In this document: piece after piece, positions 8,734 to 16,959 of the stretch
Numbering within the stretch: the first letter of the stretch is position 1
Layout of the letters: every line of letters starts with the position of its first letter
Source: CAVVSD01 sp963750895
Lineage (GTDB): Bacteria; Actinomycetota; Thermoleophilia; Solirubrobacterales; Solirubrobacteraceae
Assembly: GCA_963750895.1 (NCBI GenBank)
Contig: CAVVSD010000003.1
Location: forward strand, 386,798-450,797
Length of the DNA: 64,000 nt
Direction of reading: 5' to 3'
Notes under the pieces: generated by a model
Database searches by the model: none
The model's input: only the letters and a program-made list of their open reading frames with translations
What the model was told of the DNA's origin: nothing
Position numbers and translations under genes: made by a program

Positions 8734-9630
8734 ATGGACACGAACTGGGACTGCATCGTCGTCGGCGGCGGTGCTGCGGGGCTGAGCGCGGCGCTCGTGC
8801 TGGGCCGCGCCCGGCAGCGGACGCTGCTCGTCGACGCCGGCGGGCAGAGCAACCTCCCGGCGCACGGCATCGGCGGGCTGCTCGGGTTCGACGGCCGGCC
8901 GCCGGCGGAGCTCTACGCCGCGGGCCGGGAGGAGATCGCGCGCTACCCGTCGGTCGAGCTGCGCGAGGGAGAGGTCGTCGCGGGCGCGCGAGAGGGCGAC
9001 GGCTTCGAGCTGACGCTGGCCGACGGGCGCCGCGAGCGCACGCGCCGGGTGCTGCTCGCGACGGGCATGCGCTACGAGCCGCCCGCGCTGGACGGCGTCG
9101 AGGAGCTCTGGGGCGGCACGGTCTTCCACTGCCCGTTCTGCCACGGCTGGGAGGTCCGCGACCGGCGCCTGGCCGTGCTCGGCAACGGCGAGGTCGGGAC
9201 CCACCAGGCGCTCCTCCTGCGCGGATGGAGCGACGACGTCGTGCTGCTCACCGACGGCCCGCCCGAGGGCGTCGAGGCCGTCGAGGCTGCGGGGATCCCG
9301 ATCGATCCGCGCCCCGTGGCCGGGCTCGTCGCCCGCGACGGGGAGCTGGCGGCGGTCGCGTTCGCGGACGGCACGCAGCTCGAGCGCGACGGGCTCATGG
9401 TCTTCGCGCCGATGCGCCAGCGCAGCGGGCTCGCCGAGATGCTCGGCGCGACGTCCGACGGCAACCCGATGGTCGTCGACCCCGTCGGCGTCGACGAGCT
9501 GCAGATGACCGGCGTGCCCGGGATCTCGGCTGCGGGCGACGTCACCGGGCGCCCGCCGCAGGTGGCGACGGCCATCGCCGCCGGGTCGCTCGCGGCCGCG
9601 ATGATCGTGAGGGAGCTGCTGACGGGGTAG
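8734..9630 (+). CDS. Thioredoxin-reductase-like NAD(P)/FAD-dependent oxidoreductase
   Basis: A 298-residue two-dinucleotide-domain flavoprotein. FAD motif CIVVGGGAAGLSAALVLGRA starts near residue 6. The redox pair sits in FHCPFCHGWE (Cys-x2-Cys) near residue 130, then the NAD(P) motif LAVLGNGEVG, and a C-terminal GDVTGRPPQVATAIAAG that closes the FAD site. This matches small TrxB-like reductases with CPFCHGWE motifs, whose disulfide partner is often unknown. I use the ATG at 8734 because the glycine motif follows at the normal distance; longer open frame overlaps the regulator. Divergent from the XRE-cupin gene, possibly under the shared palindrome, with an MFS exporter 9 bp downstream. Confidence 0.88.
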   Translation: MDTNWDCIVVGGGAAGLSAALVLGRARQRTLLVDAGGQSNLPAHGIGGLLGFDGRPPAELYAAGREEIARYPSVELREGEVVAGAREGDGFELTLADGRRERTRRVLLATGMRYEPPALDGVEELWGGTVFHCPFCHGWEVRDRRLAVLGNGEVGTHQALLLRGWSDDVVLLTDGPPEGVEAVEAAGIPIDPRPVAGLVARDGELAAVAFADGTQLERDGLMVFAPMRQRSGLAEMLGATSDGNPMVVDPVGVDELQMTGVPGISAAGDVTGRPPQVATAIAAGSLAAAMIVRELLTG

Positions 9631-9639
9631 CTGCCCGGG

Positions 9640-10818
9640 GTGGCGCTCTGGCGCATCCCGGGTCTGCGCGCGCTCGCGCTGCTGAGCCTGCTCGCGTTCG
9701 CGAGCTTCTTCCTGACGCTCTCGTCGCTGCCGCTGTGGGCGGTGGACGGCGGCGCGTCGGTCGGCTCCGCCGGGATCATGACGACGGCGCTGCTCGCGGC
9801 GACGGTCGCCTGCCAGCTGCTGGTCCCGCGCGCCGAGCGGCGGCTCGGGCTCCCGCGGCTGCTGGCGATCGGGCTCGTCGCGCTCGGCCTCCCCACGCCG
9901 CTGTACCTCGTCTCCCAGGACCTCGGCTGGCTCGCCGCGGTCTCCGCGGTCCGCGGCATCGGGTTCGCGATCCTGACCGTCGTCGGCGCGTCGCTCACGG
10001 CGACGCTCGCACCGCCCGGGCGCCGCGGCGAGGCGATCGGGCTCTACGGCGTCTCCGTCGCGATCCCCCAGCTCCTGTGCGTCCCCGGCGGGGCGAGCCT
10101 CGCGCTCGGCGGGCGCTTCGACGTCGTCGCGATCCTCGCGATGGCGCCGCTGCTCGCGCTGCCGCTCGTCCGGCGCTTCCGGGGGATCGATACGGCCGGC
10201 GAGCCGCAGCGGGCGGGTGGACGCGAGGCTCTCCGGGCGGTGCTCCCGGCCTGCCTGGTCCTGGCCGTGGTGACCGCGGTCGGCGGCGGTCTCGTCACGT
10301 TCCTGCCGGTCGAGCGACCGGACGGTGCCGTGGCGGGGCTCGCGCTGCTCCTGTTCGGCGTCGTCGCCGCGATCGGCCGCTGGGGGGTCGGTCGCATCGT
10401 CGACCGGACGGGCAGCACCCGGGTCCTGCTCCCCGTCGCGCTCGTGCTGTGCGCGGGCGGCATCGCGCTGGTCGCCGCGGGCCTGAGCTCGGATGCGGCC
10501 GGACTCGTCGTGACCGGAGCCGCGATCGCCGGCGCGGGCTACGGCAGCGTGCAGAACCTCACGCTCGTGGCCGCGTTCGGCCGTGCGGGCCCGGCGCGCG
10601 AGAGCACCGCGAGCGCCACGTGGAACGCGTCCTTCGACACCGGGACCGCGATCGGAGCATGGGCGGTCGGGGCGATAGCCGCCGCCGGACCCGGGCTGGC
10701 GGCCACCTACCTGGGGTGCGCCGCGCTCGTCCTGCTCGTCATTCCTCTGGGGGCGACGGCCGGATCTCGCCGCTCTCCAGCCCTCGCCGGCCCCGCTCAA
10801 CCAGGATCGCCACGATGA
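9640..10818 (+). CDS. Major facilitator superfamily transporter
   Basis: A 392-residue membrane protein with about twelve hydrophobic segments, beginning LRALALLSLLAFASFFLTL and ending in ATYLGCAALVLLVIPLGA. The loop LVPRAERRLGLPRLLAIG and the mid-protein GRWGVGRIVDRTG are MFS A-motif-like loops. It probably exports a small molecule by proton antiport. It starts with GTG 9 bp after the flavoprotein, so the two are likely co-transcribed and may both be controlled by the XRE-cupin regulator. Its last 80 bp overlap the convergent potassium-channel gene. No substrate can be inferred. Confidence 0.85.
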   Translation: MALWRIPGLRALALLSLLAFASFFLTLSSLPLWAVDGGASVGSAGIMTTALLAATVACQLLVPRAERRLGLPRLLAIGLVALGLPTPLYLVSQDLGWLAAVSAVRGIGFAILTVVGASLTATLAPPGRRGEAIGLYGVSVAIPQLLCVPGGASLALGGRFDVVAILAMAPLLALPLVRRFRGIDTAGEPQRAGGREALRAVLPACLVLAVVTAVGGGLVTFLPVERPDGAVAGLALLLFGVVAAIGRWGVGRIVDRTGSTRVLLPVALVLCAGGIALVAAGLSSDAAGLVVTGAAIAGAGYGSVQNLTLVAAFGRAGPARESTASATWNASFDTGTAIGAWAVGAIAAAGPGLAATYLGCAALVLLVIPLGATAGSRRSPALAGPAQPGSPR

Positions 10819-11107
10819 TCGACGTCACGGCCGGCACGAACGCCATGCCGAAGAGCATCACGAGCGTCGCGACGATGCGCCCCGCGGGGGTCTCCGGCAC
10901 GTCGTCGCCGTAGCCGACGGTCGACACCGTCTGGATCGACCACCAGCAGGCGTCGCCGAACGTCTTGAACGTCTGCGGCTCGACGAGGAACTCGACGAGC
11001 GCGGCGAGGAGCGTGAAGATCGCGAAGACGACGATGATCACGCCGATCGCGCGGATGATCGTGACGCGCGTCGCGAACCGGATGAGTCGCGGCCGCCCTG
11101 GCTCCAT
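10739..11107 (-). CDS. Small two-transmembrane potassium channel
   Basis: A 122-residue protein with two membrane helices (residues about 18-42 and 78-103) flanking a pore loop that carries the selectivity filter STVGYGD near residue 62. This is the minimal KcsA-type pore: CWWSIQTVSTVGYGDDVPET is the pore helix, filter and outer mouth. It would form a tetrameric K+ channel in the cytoplasmic membrane; no regulatory RCK domain is attached. Start at the ATG at 11107, 11 bp downstream of the LapA-like gene on the same strand. The 3' end overlaps the MFS gene by 80 bp. Confidence 0.9.
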   Translation of the reverse strand: MEPGRPRLIRFATRVTIIRAIGVIIVVFAIFTLLAALVEFLVEPQTFKTFGDACWWSIQTVSTVGYGDDVPETPAGRIVATLVMLFGMAFVPAVTSIIVAILVERGRRGLESGEIRPSPPEE

Positions 11108-11118
11108 CTCGGCTCCGG

Positions 11119-11412
11119 TCAGCCCGCGGGCGTCTTCTTCCCGCCGCGGTACCGGCGACGGGAGGCGAACGCGCCGATCGCGGCCCCGGCCAGGAACGAC
11201 ACGCCGATCACGACGATCAGCGGTGTCTCCCAGGTGCCGAGGAGCCAGTTCACCTTCACCTCGTGCCGGTTGATCACGGCGAACACGACGGCCAGCCCGC
11301 CGAGGATCGCCGCGGCGATGAGGCGGCTGCTGTCCTTGCGGGAGCCGCTCGACTTCGTGGTCCCGGTGCTGCCCTTGCGCGTGTCGGTCGGCGTGGAGAT
11401 GGCGTCCATCAT
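11119..11412 (-). CDS. LapA-like small membrane protein
   Basis: A 97-residue protein with a Ser/Thr/Lys-rich N-terminus of about 30 residues, then two transmembrane helices (LIAAAILGGLAVVFAVIN and LIVVIGVSFLAGAAIGAFAS) and a basic tail. The loop NRHEVKVNWLLGTWETPL matches the LapA (DUF1049) family, where N-x8-F-type loops follow the first helix. In proteobacteria LapA is linked to lipopolysaccharide export; in actinobacteria its role is not established. Two adjacent ATGs (11412 and 11409) are possible starts. Probably co-transcribed with the K+ channel. Confidence 0.7.
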   Translation of the reverse strand: MMDAISTPTDTRKGSTGTTKSSGSRKDSSRLIAAAILGGLAVVFAVINRHEVKVNWLLGTWETPLIVVIGVSFLAGAAIGAFASRRRYRGGKKTPAG

Positions 11413-11479
11413 CGCGCAGGGCGGGTGATCGGGCTTCACCCGGTCGGGATGGAACCGGCGGTGTGGCACATTGGGGCCC

Positions 11480-12496
11480 ATGGAAGGTGCCAGCAGCCGC
11501 CGCGGGTTCCTGCGCAGCCTCATGCGCGAGTCGGCCAAGAGCGCGACCGAGGCCAGCCGCCTGCTCAACGTGCCAGGGCTCCCGACGCCGCCGCGCCAGC
11601 CGCCGCCGCCGCAGCCGGCGCCCCGGCGCGACCCCGACTTCGACCGCGCGAAGGCAGCGTCGAGCACCGTCACGATCGACGAGCTGCGCGACCTCGCCGA
11701 GGAGCACGGCCTCGAGGACCACCTCGACGAGATCGCGGTGCTCGCGCGCCACTCCGTGCGCCTGACGACGCCCACGCTCCAGGACGACCCGGTCGGTGCC
11801 TGGCTGTTCGAGCCGGCCGCGGGCCTGCTGGACGAGTCGGTGTGGCCGCTGTGGGAGGGCGAGCGCCTGACGCTCGCCGCCCAGCTCGACCTGACCGATC
11901 CCGCGCTGCGCGACGTCGACCTGCCGCTGCCCGTCGACGGCCGGCTGCTCGTGCTCTGGGCGGCGGTCCAGGCGCCATCCGGTCAGCTCGCCGCGCACGC
12001 CGGCGCCGGCCGCGTGCTGCACGTCCCGTCGCCCGACGGCCCGGCGCCGGCGACGCGGCTCTCCGTCGAGCTGACGCTGCCCCGCGTCTGGGCCGCGCCG
12101 GTCCAGGCGCTCGGCCTCGACCCGGTCGAGCACGACGGCTACCTCAAGCTGCGCCGCCGGATCGCCACGATCCAGGACGTCGAGCTCGACGACGGGTTCG
12201 GCCGGCCGATCGCCTACCACCGCGTGCTCGGCTACCCGAACGAGACCGGGGGCCTCATGCCGGTCACGTGCGAGCTGACGGCGTCGGGCCGCGACGCGAC
12301 CGACCTCGCCGCCGCCGACGACGACGTGGGGGTGCGCGCCGGCCGCTGGCGGCTGCTGGCGCAGCTCACGGCGGGGGCGGAGGGCCCGTGGAACCTCGGC
12401 GGCGAGGCCGGGCGTCTCTACGTCTGGATCACCGACGAGGACCTGCGCGCCGGCGACTTCTCGCGCGTCCGGGCGATCGCCCAGCCCGGCGTCTAG
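11480..12496 (+). CDS. DUF1963 (YwqG-like) protein
   Basis: A 338-residue protein. The N-terminal 55 residues are proline-rich and unstructured (PPRQPPPPQPAP). The rest follows the DUF1963 pattern: WPLWEGERLTLAAQLDL, then HRVLGYPNETGG, WRLLAQLTA and the C-terminal GRLYVWITDEDLRAGDFSRV. The family has no settled function. The start has a twin-arginine-like SSRRGFLRSL, but no hydrophobic stretch follows, so I do not call it exported. Chosen start is ATG 11480, three codons after a possible TTG. It converges with the hybrid kinase, overlapping it by 4 bp. Confidence 0.75.
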   Translation: MEGASSRRGFLRSLMRESAKSATEASRLLNVPGLPTPPRQPPPPQPAPRRDPDFDRAKAASSTVTIDELRDLAEEHGLEDHLDEIAVLARHSVRLTTPTLQDDPVGAWLFEPAAGLLDESVWPLWEGERLTLAAQLDLTDPALRDVDLPLPVDGRLLVLWAAVQAPSGQLAAHAGAGRVLHVPSPDGPAPATRLSVELTLPRVWAAPVQALGLDPVEHDGYLKLRRRIATIQDVELDDGFGRPIAYHRVLGYPNETGGLMPVTCELTASGRDATDLAAADDDVGVRAGRWRLLAQLTAGAEGPWNLGGEAGRLYVWITDEDLRAGDFSRVRAIAQPGV

Positions 12497-14745
12497 GGCG
12501 ACCCGTCGCCGTCGAGCAGCGTGCGCAGCGCACGCAGCAGCGACACGGGCGCGAACGGCTTCTCCAGGAACGCACTGCCGGGCGGCAGGTTCGCGCGGTC
12601 GCGGAGCGCGTCGGCCGTGTAGCCCGACAGGAAGAGCGTTCGTGGGCGCCCGCCGACGACGATGCGCTCGGCGACCTCCGGTCCGGAGAGGCCGGGCATG
12701 ATCACGTCGGTCACCAGCGCGTCGACCGGCTGGTCGAGCCCGGCCACGATCTCCAGCGCCTCCGCGCCCCCGGGCGCGGACAGCACGGTGTAGCCCGCGT
12801 CGCCGAGGATGCGCCCGACCATGAACCGCAGGGCCTCCTCGTCCTCGCACAACAGGACGGTCTCGCTGCCCTCGAGCTCGTCGGACTCGGGCGGCGCGTC
12901 GGAGACCGGCGTCGCGGTGCCGCCCGCCGCGGGGATGAGCACGCGGAACGTCGCGCCGAGCCCCGGCTCGGAGTAGACGTGGATCTCGCCGCCCGCCTGG
13001 GTGACGATCCCGTGGGCGGTGGCCAGCCCGAGACCCGTGCCGCGCCCCTGCTCCTTCGTCGTGTAGAAGGGCTCGAAGACGTGGTCGACCACCTCCGGGT
13101 CGATCCCGCCACCGGTGTCCGTGACCGTGAGGCACACGACCGGGTGCCCGAGGTCGAGCATCCGGGTCTCCATGCTCAGCGTGCCGCCGTCGGGCATCGC
13201 GTCGCGGGCGTTCGTCGCGAGGTTGACGATGACCTGCTCCATCTGACCCGCGTCGGCGAGGACGGGCTCGAGCCGACCGTGGTGCATGACGGAGATCGCG
13301 ATGTGCTCGCCGATGAGCCGCCCCAGCATCGGCACGACGCCGTCGAGGACGCCGGCGAGGTCGATGAGCGCCGGATTCGCCGATCGCTGACGCGAGAAGG
13401 CGAGGAGCTGCCCGGTGAGCTCGGTGGCCCGGCGGGCGGCGCGGTCGATCTCCTCGAGCTCGGTGGAGCTCCCGTCGGCCTCGGCGCGCAGCAGCGCCGC
13501 GTAGCCCGAGATGACCGTGAGCAGGTTGTTGAAGTCGTGCGCGACGCCGCCGGCGAGGCGCCCGACCGCCTCCATGCGACGCGCCTGCTCGAGCTGCTCC
13601 TCGAGGCGGCGCTGCTCGGTGACGTCGCGGACGATGAACGCCGCCGCGTGGACGCTTCCGTGCGCGTCGCGGACCGGGAAGCCGGTGACCGTCGCCGCGA
13701 ACGTCGTGCCGTCGCGGCGGCGCCCGCGCTCTGCCTCGTCCTCGAACGCGTCGCCCGCGGCGATCCCGCGCATGAGCTCGGTGTGCCGGCGCTGCCGCCC
13801 CTCCTTGACGAACATGTCCCTCCCCGGCCTGCCGATCGCCTCCTCGTCGGTCCAGCCGAACGTCCGCGCGGCGGCGGGGTTCCAGGAGACGATCGTCCCG
13901 TCGAGCCCGAGGCCGATGATCGCGTCGCGCGAGGAGTCGACGACCGCCGCGAGCCAGCGCTGCTGCTCCTGCGCCTTGCGCTGCTCGGTGATGTCGCGCG
14001 CGATCGCCGCGATCCCGGTGATCTCGCCCTCGTCGTCCTGGATCGGGCCGATCGTGTTCGCGAGGACGAACCGCCGGCCCTCGCCGTCGAGTCGCGCGGC
14101 CTCGTAGGCGAGCGTCTCGCCCGATCCCGCGCGGCGGACGATCTCGGCCCGCCGGGCGCGCTGGGACTCGTCGGCGCCCACCGCGTCGAGGACCGACGTG
14201 CCGATCGAGTCCGCGGTGAACCCGAACATCTCCGCCGCCGCCGTGTTGAAGTCGGTGACCCGGCCCTCGAGGTCCATGGCGACGACGGCGTCGCTCGTCG
14301 ATCGCACGATGGCCGCGAGGCGCGTGCGCTCCGCGTCCGCTCGCAGCGACTCGGTCACGTCGCGCGCCGTCGTCGAGACGCCGATCGCGCGACCGTCCTC
14401 GTCGCGGATCGGTGCCATCGTGAGGGACACCTGCACGCGCGAGCCGTCGCGTCGCAGGCGCTCGGTCAGCACGCCCTGCACGGGCTCGTCGGCCAGCGCG
14501 CGCCGCAGCAGGACACGCTCCTCCTCGGCGCGCTCGGGCGGGATGATGATCGTCCACACCGGCCGGCCGATCGCCTCCTCCGCGGTGTGCCCGAACAGCC
14601 GCTCGGCCGCGGGGTTCCAGTCGGTGATGACGCCGTCGAGGTCCTTGGCGAGGATCGCGTCCTGCGAGCCGCTGACGATCGCGGCCAGCCGCCGCAGCGC
14701 TCGCAGCCCGTCCGGTTCGTCCGTCAACTCGCCACCCGCCGACAC
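12493..14745 (-). CDS. Hybrid sensor histidine kinase with four PAS domains and a receiver
   Basis: About 750 residues, soluble. Four PAS domains in series are recognisable by repeated WNPAAERLFG, DFNTAAAEMFG and WNPAAARTFG cores and their PAC tails. The histidine phosphoacceptor is in VAHDFNNLLTVISG near residue 405, the ATP-binding domain shows NLATNARDAMPDGG, DTGGGIDPEV and GRGTGLGLATAHGIV, and a C-terminal receiver has LLCEDEEALRF and the phospho-Asp in DVIMPGLSGP near residue 680. Such kinases of the HDFNN type usually sense redox or small ligands and signal through their own receiver. No output regulator is adjacent. The start is uncertain: GTG 14745 avoids overlap with the hydrolase; ATGs at 14805 and 14871 are alternatives. 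Confidence 0.88.
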   Translation of the reverse strand: MSAGGELTDEPDGLRALRRLAAIVSGSQDAILAKDLDGVITDWNPAAERLFGHTAEEAIGRPVWTIIIPPERAEEERVLLRRALADEPVQGVLTERLRRDGSRVQVSLTMAPIRDEDGRAIGVSTTARDVTESLRADAERTRLAAIVRSTSDAVVAMDLEGRVTDFNTAAAEMFGFTADSIGTSVLDAVGADESQRARRAEIVRRAGSGETLAYEAARLDGEGRRFVLANTIGPIQDDEGEITGIAAIARDITEQRKAQEQQRWLAAVVDSSRDAIIGLGLDGTIVSWNPAAARTFGWTDEEAIGRPGRDMFVKEGRQRRHTELMRGIAAGDAFEDEAERGRRRDGTTFAATVTGFPVRDAHGSVHAAAFIVRDVTEQRRLEEQLEQARRMEAVGRLAGGVAHDFNNLLTVISGYAALLRAEADGSSTELEEIDRAARRATELTGQLLAFSRQRSANPALIDLAGVLDGVVPMLGRLIGEHIAISVMHHGRLEPVLADAGQMEQVIVNLATNARDAMPDGGTLSMETRMLDLGHPVVCLTVTDTGGGIDPEVVDHVFEPFYTTKEQGRGTGLGLATAHGIVTQAGGEIHVYSEPGLGATFRVLIPAAGGTATPVSDAPPESDELEGSETVLLCEDEEALRFMVGRILGDAGYTVLSAPGGAEALEIVAGLDQPVDALVTDVIMPGLSGPEVAERIVVGGRPRTLFLSGYTADALRDRANLPPGSAFLEKPFAPVSLLRALRTLLDGDGSP

Positions 14746-14790
14746 GATCCAGGAAGATTCGCGCCTTCTGATGGACGACGAGGAGGTTGC

Positions 14791-15648
14791 ATGCGGGTCG
14801 AGCATGAAGGCGTCGGACTCAACGTCGAGGTCGAGGGAACGGAGGACGGCCCGGTCGTGGCCTTCCTGCACGGTGTCTCGGGCAGCTCACGCACGTACGG
14901 CTGGCTCCCGCGGGAGATCACGGACGGGAGGCGGATCGTACGCATCGACCTTCGCGGACACGGCGACTCCGACCACGCGTCGGGCACCTACCTGCTGCAC
15001 GCCTACGGTGGCGACGTCGCCGCGATCCTGCGCGAGGTCGGCGGAGGACCCGCGGTCGTCGTCGGGCACTCGCTGGGCGGGAGCACGGGCTGGTGGCTGG
15101 CGCAGAACGAGCCCGAGCTGCTGGCCGGCGCGTTCCTCGAGGACCCGCCGCTCTACATGGGCGAGCCCGCCGAGCACGCGAACAACCCGGCCGCAGGCAT
15201 CTTCCCCCTCGTCCGCGACAACGCGATCGCGATGCGCGAGGAGGGCCTGGACGACGAGGCCGCCGCGGCGCGGCTCGCCGCGGCGCCGATGCGCGACGGT
15301 GCGACGGCCGGCGAGCTCATGATGGCCGACGGCCTGCTCGCCCGCGCGCACGCGCACCTCGTCATGGACCCCGAGGTCCTGACGATGGCCTCGGACAACA
15401 GGACGCTCGGGGAGACCGACGTCGATGCACCGGTCGGCGTGCCGGTCCTGATCCTCGCCGCAGGCGTCCAGCCGGCCTTCAAGCCCGAGCACGAGGAGCG
15501 CATGAAGGCGACGCACCCGGACGTGACGGTGGTCCGCGTCGCCGGCGCCGGTCACGGCATCCACGACGAGAAGGCGCACCGGCCCGAGTATGTCGAACAG
15601 CTCACGGCGTTCCTCGCGAAGCACGCGCCGGTCGGCGCGAAGGCCTAG
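14791..15648 (+). CDS. Alpha/beta hydrolase
   Basis: A 285-residue alpha/beta-fold hydrolase with oxyanion motif FLHGVSGSSRT near residue 30, RIDLRGHGDSD near 55, the nucleophile elbow GHSLGG near 98, and a C-terminal catalytic His in GAGHGIHDE. An esterase, lactonase or C-C hydrolase is possible; substrate unknown. The ATG at 14791 is fixed by AGGAGG at 14781-14786. Divergent from the hybrid kinase across about 45 bp. A strong hairpin terminator follows at 15659. Confidence 0.88.
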   Translation: MRVEHEGVGLNVEVEGTEDGPVVAFLHGVSGSSRTYGWLPREITDGRRIVRIDLRGHGDSDHASGTYLLHAYGGDVAAILREVGGGPAVVVGHSLGGSTGWWLAQNEPELLAGAFLEDPPLYMGEPAEHANNPAAGIFPLVRDNAIAMREEGLDDEAAAARLAAAPMRDGATAGELMMADGLLARAHAHLVMDPEVLTMASDNRTLGETDVDAPVGVPVLILAAGVQPAFKPEHEERMKATHPDVTVVRVAGAGHGIHDEKAHRPEYVEQLTAFLAKHAPVGAKA

Positions 15649-15658
15649 GGAGCGCGTC

Positions 15659-15688
15659 GGGGCCGGCCGGAGCGATCCGGCCGGCCCC
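15659..15688. terminator. Bidirectional hairpin terminator
   Basis: Arms GGGGCCGGCCGG (15659-15670) and CCGGCCGGCCCC (15677-15688) are exact complements with an AGCGAT loop whose outer bases can also pair. It lies between the convergent hydrolase and secreted-protein genes and can end both transcripts. No T-run, as is usual in very GC-rich genomes. Confidence 0.75.
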
Positions 15689-15694
15689 TCCGCG

Positions 15695-16735
15695 TCACTT
15701 CGCGTAGGTCAGCTCGTGGTCGGCCGTGTCGACCGACGAGAACCGCACGGTCCTGCGGATGCGGACCTTCTCCACGACCGTGCCGGGCGCCGTGGTCGAC
15801 GAGCCCTGGAACCGGTACCGGATGCGGTACGTGCCGGGGCTCGACAGCGTGAAGCGCTTCGTGAAGGACCCGCCGCGGATGCGGACCGTCCCGAGCGTGC
15901 GGTACTTCGCGTTGCCGCTCCACCGCTTCGCCACCGAGATGCGCACGCGGCCACGCGTGTCCTCCTCGCGGAGGCGGACCCGCAGCCGGTAGCTCGGCCC
16001 GCGCGAGTCGGGGAAGTTCGACGTCGAGAAGTCGAACGGCGCGTACACCCGCAGTGCGAGCGGCGCGGTCCACGGCGTCGCGGCCCCGCCGTACACGCGG
16101 GCACGCGCGACGACGCTGTAGCGGCCGGGCTCCGAGAAGCGGATCGGCACGGTGGCGGTCGCGGCGTCGACGTACGCGTTCTGCGACGGGCCGACGAGCC
16201 CGCCGTCGGGGGCGAGCGCGGGGTTGCCGGAGTACAGGACGTCGTAGGTGTCGGCGCCGGGGTTGCCGGTGACCGGCAGACGGTGCTCGATCGTCGCGAA
16301 CTCACCCGGCTGGCGGGTGAGCAGCGGCGTGTTCGGGTCCGACGCGATCGCCACGCCGGCGCCGATCGCGAACGTCAGCGACCCGGTCGTCGGCGTGTCG
16401 GTGCAGAGCAGCGTCGTGTAGATCGCGACGTAGACCGTGTAGACGCCGTTGCCCTGGTAGTTGACCGTGCGCGGCGTCGGCGAGCTGAGACAGGTCGCCG
16501 AGGCGGCGGAGACGCCGTTGGGCCCGATGACCTGCACGGTGTAGGACCGCTCGGTCGTGCCGTTGATGCCGACCGCCAGCTGCGGCGACATGTTGCGGAT
16601 CGTCTGGCCGCTCAGGGCCTGCGGCACGCCGTCGTCCCCTGTGATCGACAACGTCGCCGCGCTCGCGCTCGCAGGCACCGCGAGTACCCCGAGTGCCACT
16701 GCCGCCAGCGCCAGCCTGCTCTTCCGTGAACGCAC
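15695..16735 (-). CDS. Secreted protein with beta-sandwich-like repeats, function unknown
   Basis: A 346-residue exported protein. The start is GTG 16735 behind a purine-rich GGGGGAC. A signal peptide is clear: basic RSRKSRLAL, then a hydrophobic run ending in VPASASA-A. The mature part is Thr/Ser/Val-rich with alternating strand pattern and closing units such as GRYSVVARARVYGG and GTYRIRYRFQGS, which look like PKD/Ig-type extracellular domains. The C-terminal third is very basic. No catalytic motif recognised. Such proteins are common surface components in Solirubrobacterales-like genomes (inference). Confidence 0.7.
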   Translation of the reverse strand: MRSRKSRLALAAVALGVLAVPASASAATLSITGDDGVPQALSGQTIRNMSPQLAVGINGTTERSYTVQVIGPNGVSAASATCLSSPTPRTVNYQGNGVYTVYVAIYTTLLCTDTPTTGSLTFAIGAGVAIASDPNTPLLTRQPGEFATIEHRLPVTGNPGADTYDVLYSGNPALAPDGGLVGPSQNAYVDAATATVPIRFSEPGRYSVVARARVYGGAATPWTAPLALRVYAPFDFSTSNFPDSRGPSYRLRVRLREEDTRGRVRISVAKRWSGNAKYRTLGTVRIRGGSFTKRFTLSSPGTYRIRYRFQGSSTTAPGTVVEKVRIRRTVRFSSVDTADHELTYAK

Positions 16736-16788
16736 TGCTGTCCCCCTGTCCTGGTTCCCGCCAAGCGCGCGTACCCTACAAACCGCCC

Positions 16789-16862
16789 GCCCCCGTAGCT
16801 CAGCTGGATAGAGCGGCGGCCTTCTAAGCCGCGGGTCGCAGGTTCGAGTCCTGCCGGGGGCG
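16789..16862 (+). tRNA. tRNA-Arg (anticodon TCT)
   Basis: Full cloverleaf: acceptor GCCCCCG (16789-16795) pairs with CGGGGGC (16855-16861), D-arm GCTCAGCTGGATAGAGC, anticodon stem GCGGC/GCCGC around loop CTTCTAA with anticodon TCT, and T-arm GCAGGTTCGAGTCCTGC. CCA is not encoded. A TACCCT -10-like box lies at 16772-16777. It decodes AGA, a rare codon at this GC content. Confidence 0.97.
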
Positions 16863-16959
16863 CTACTCGGAACCCCCCGGGTGCCGGGAAGTTTCGAGTT
16901 GGGCGAGGGCTTCGTGAGAAGTTCGTGAGGCCCGCGCCGTCTGGCGCGATCGGACTCGC

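Noticed and set aside
11480..11560. Tat signal peptide on the DUF1963 protein
   Set aside because: SRRGFLR is present but no hydrophobic segment follows; the next residues are charged and then proline-rich.
16863..16959. Second att site at tRNA-Arg
   Set aside because: No repeat of the tRNA-Arg 3' end was found elsewhere in the window and no integrase is adjacent.
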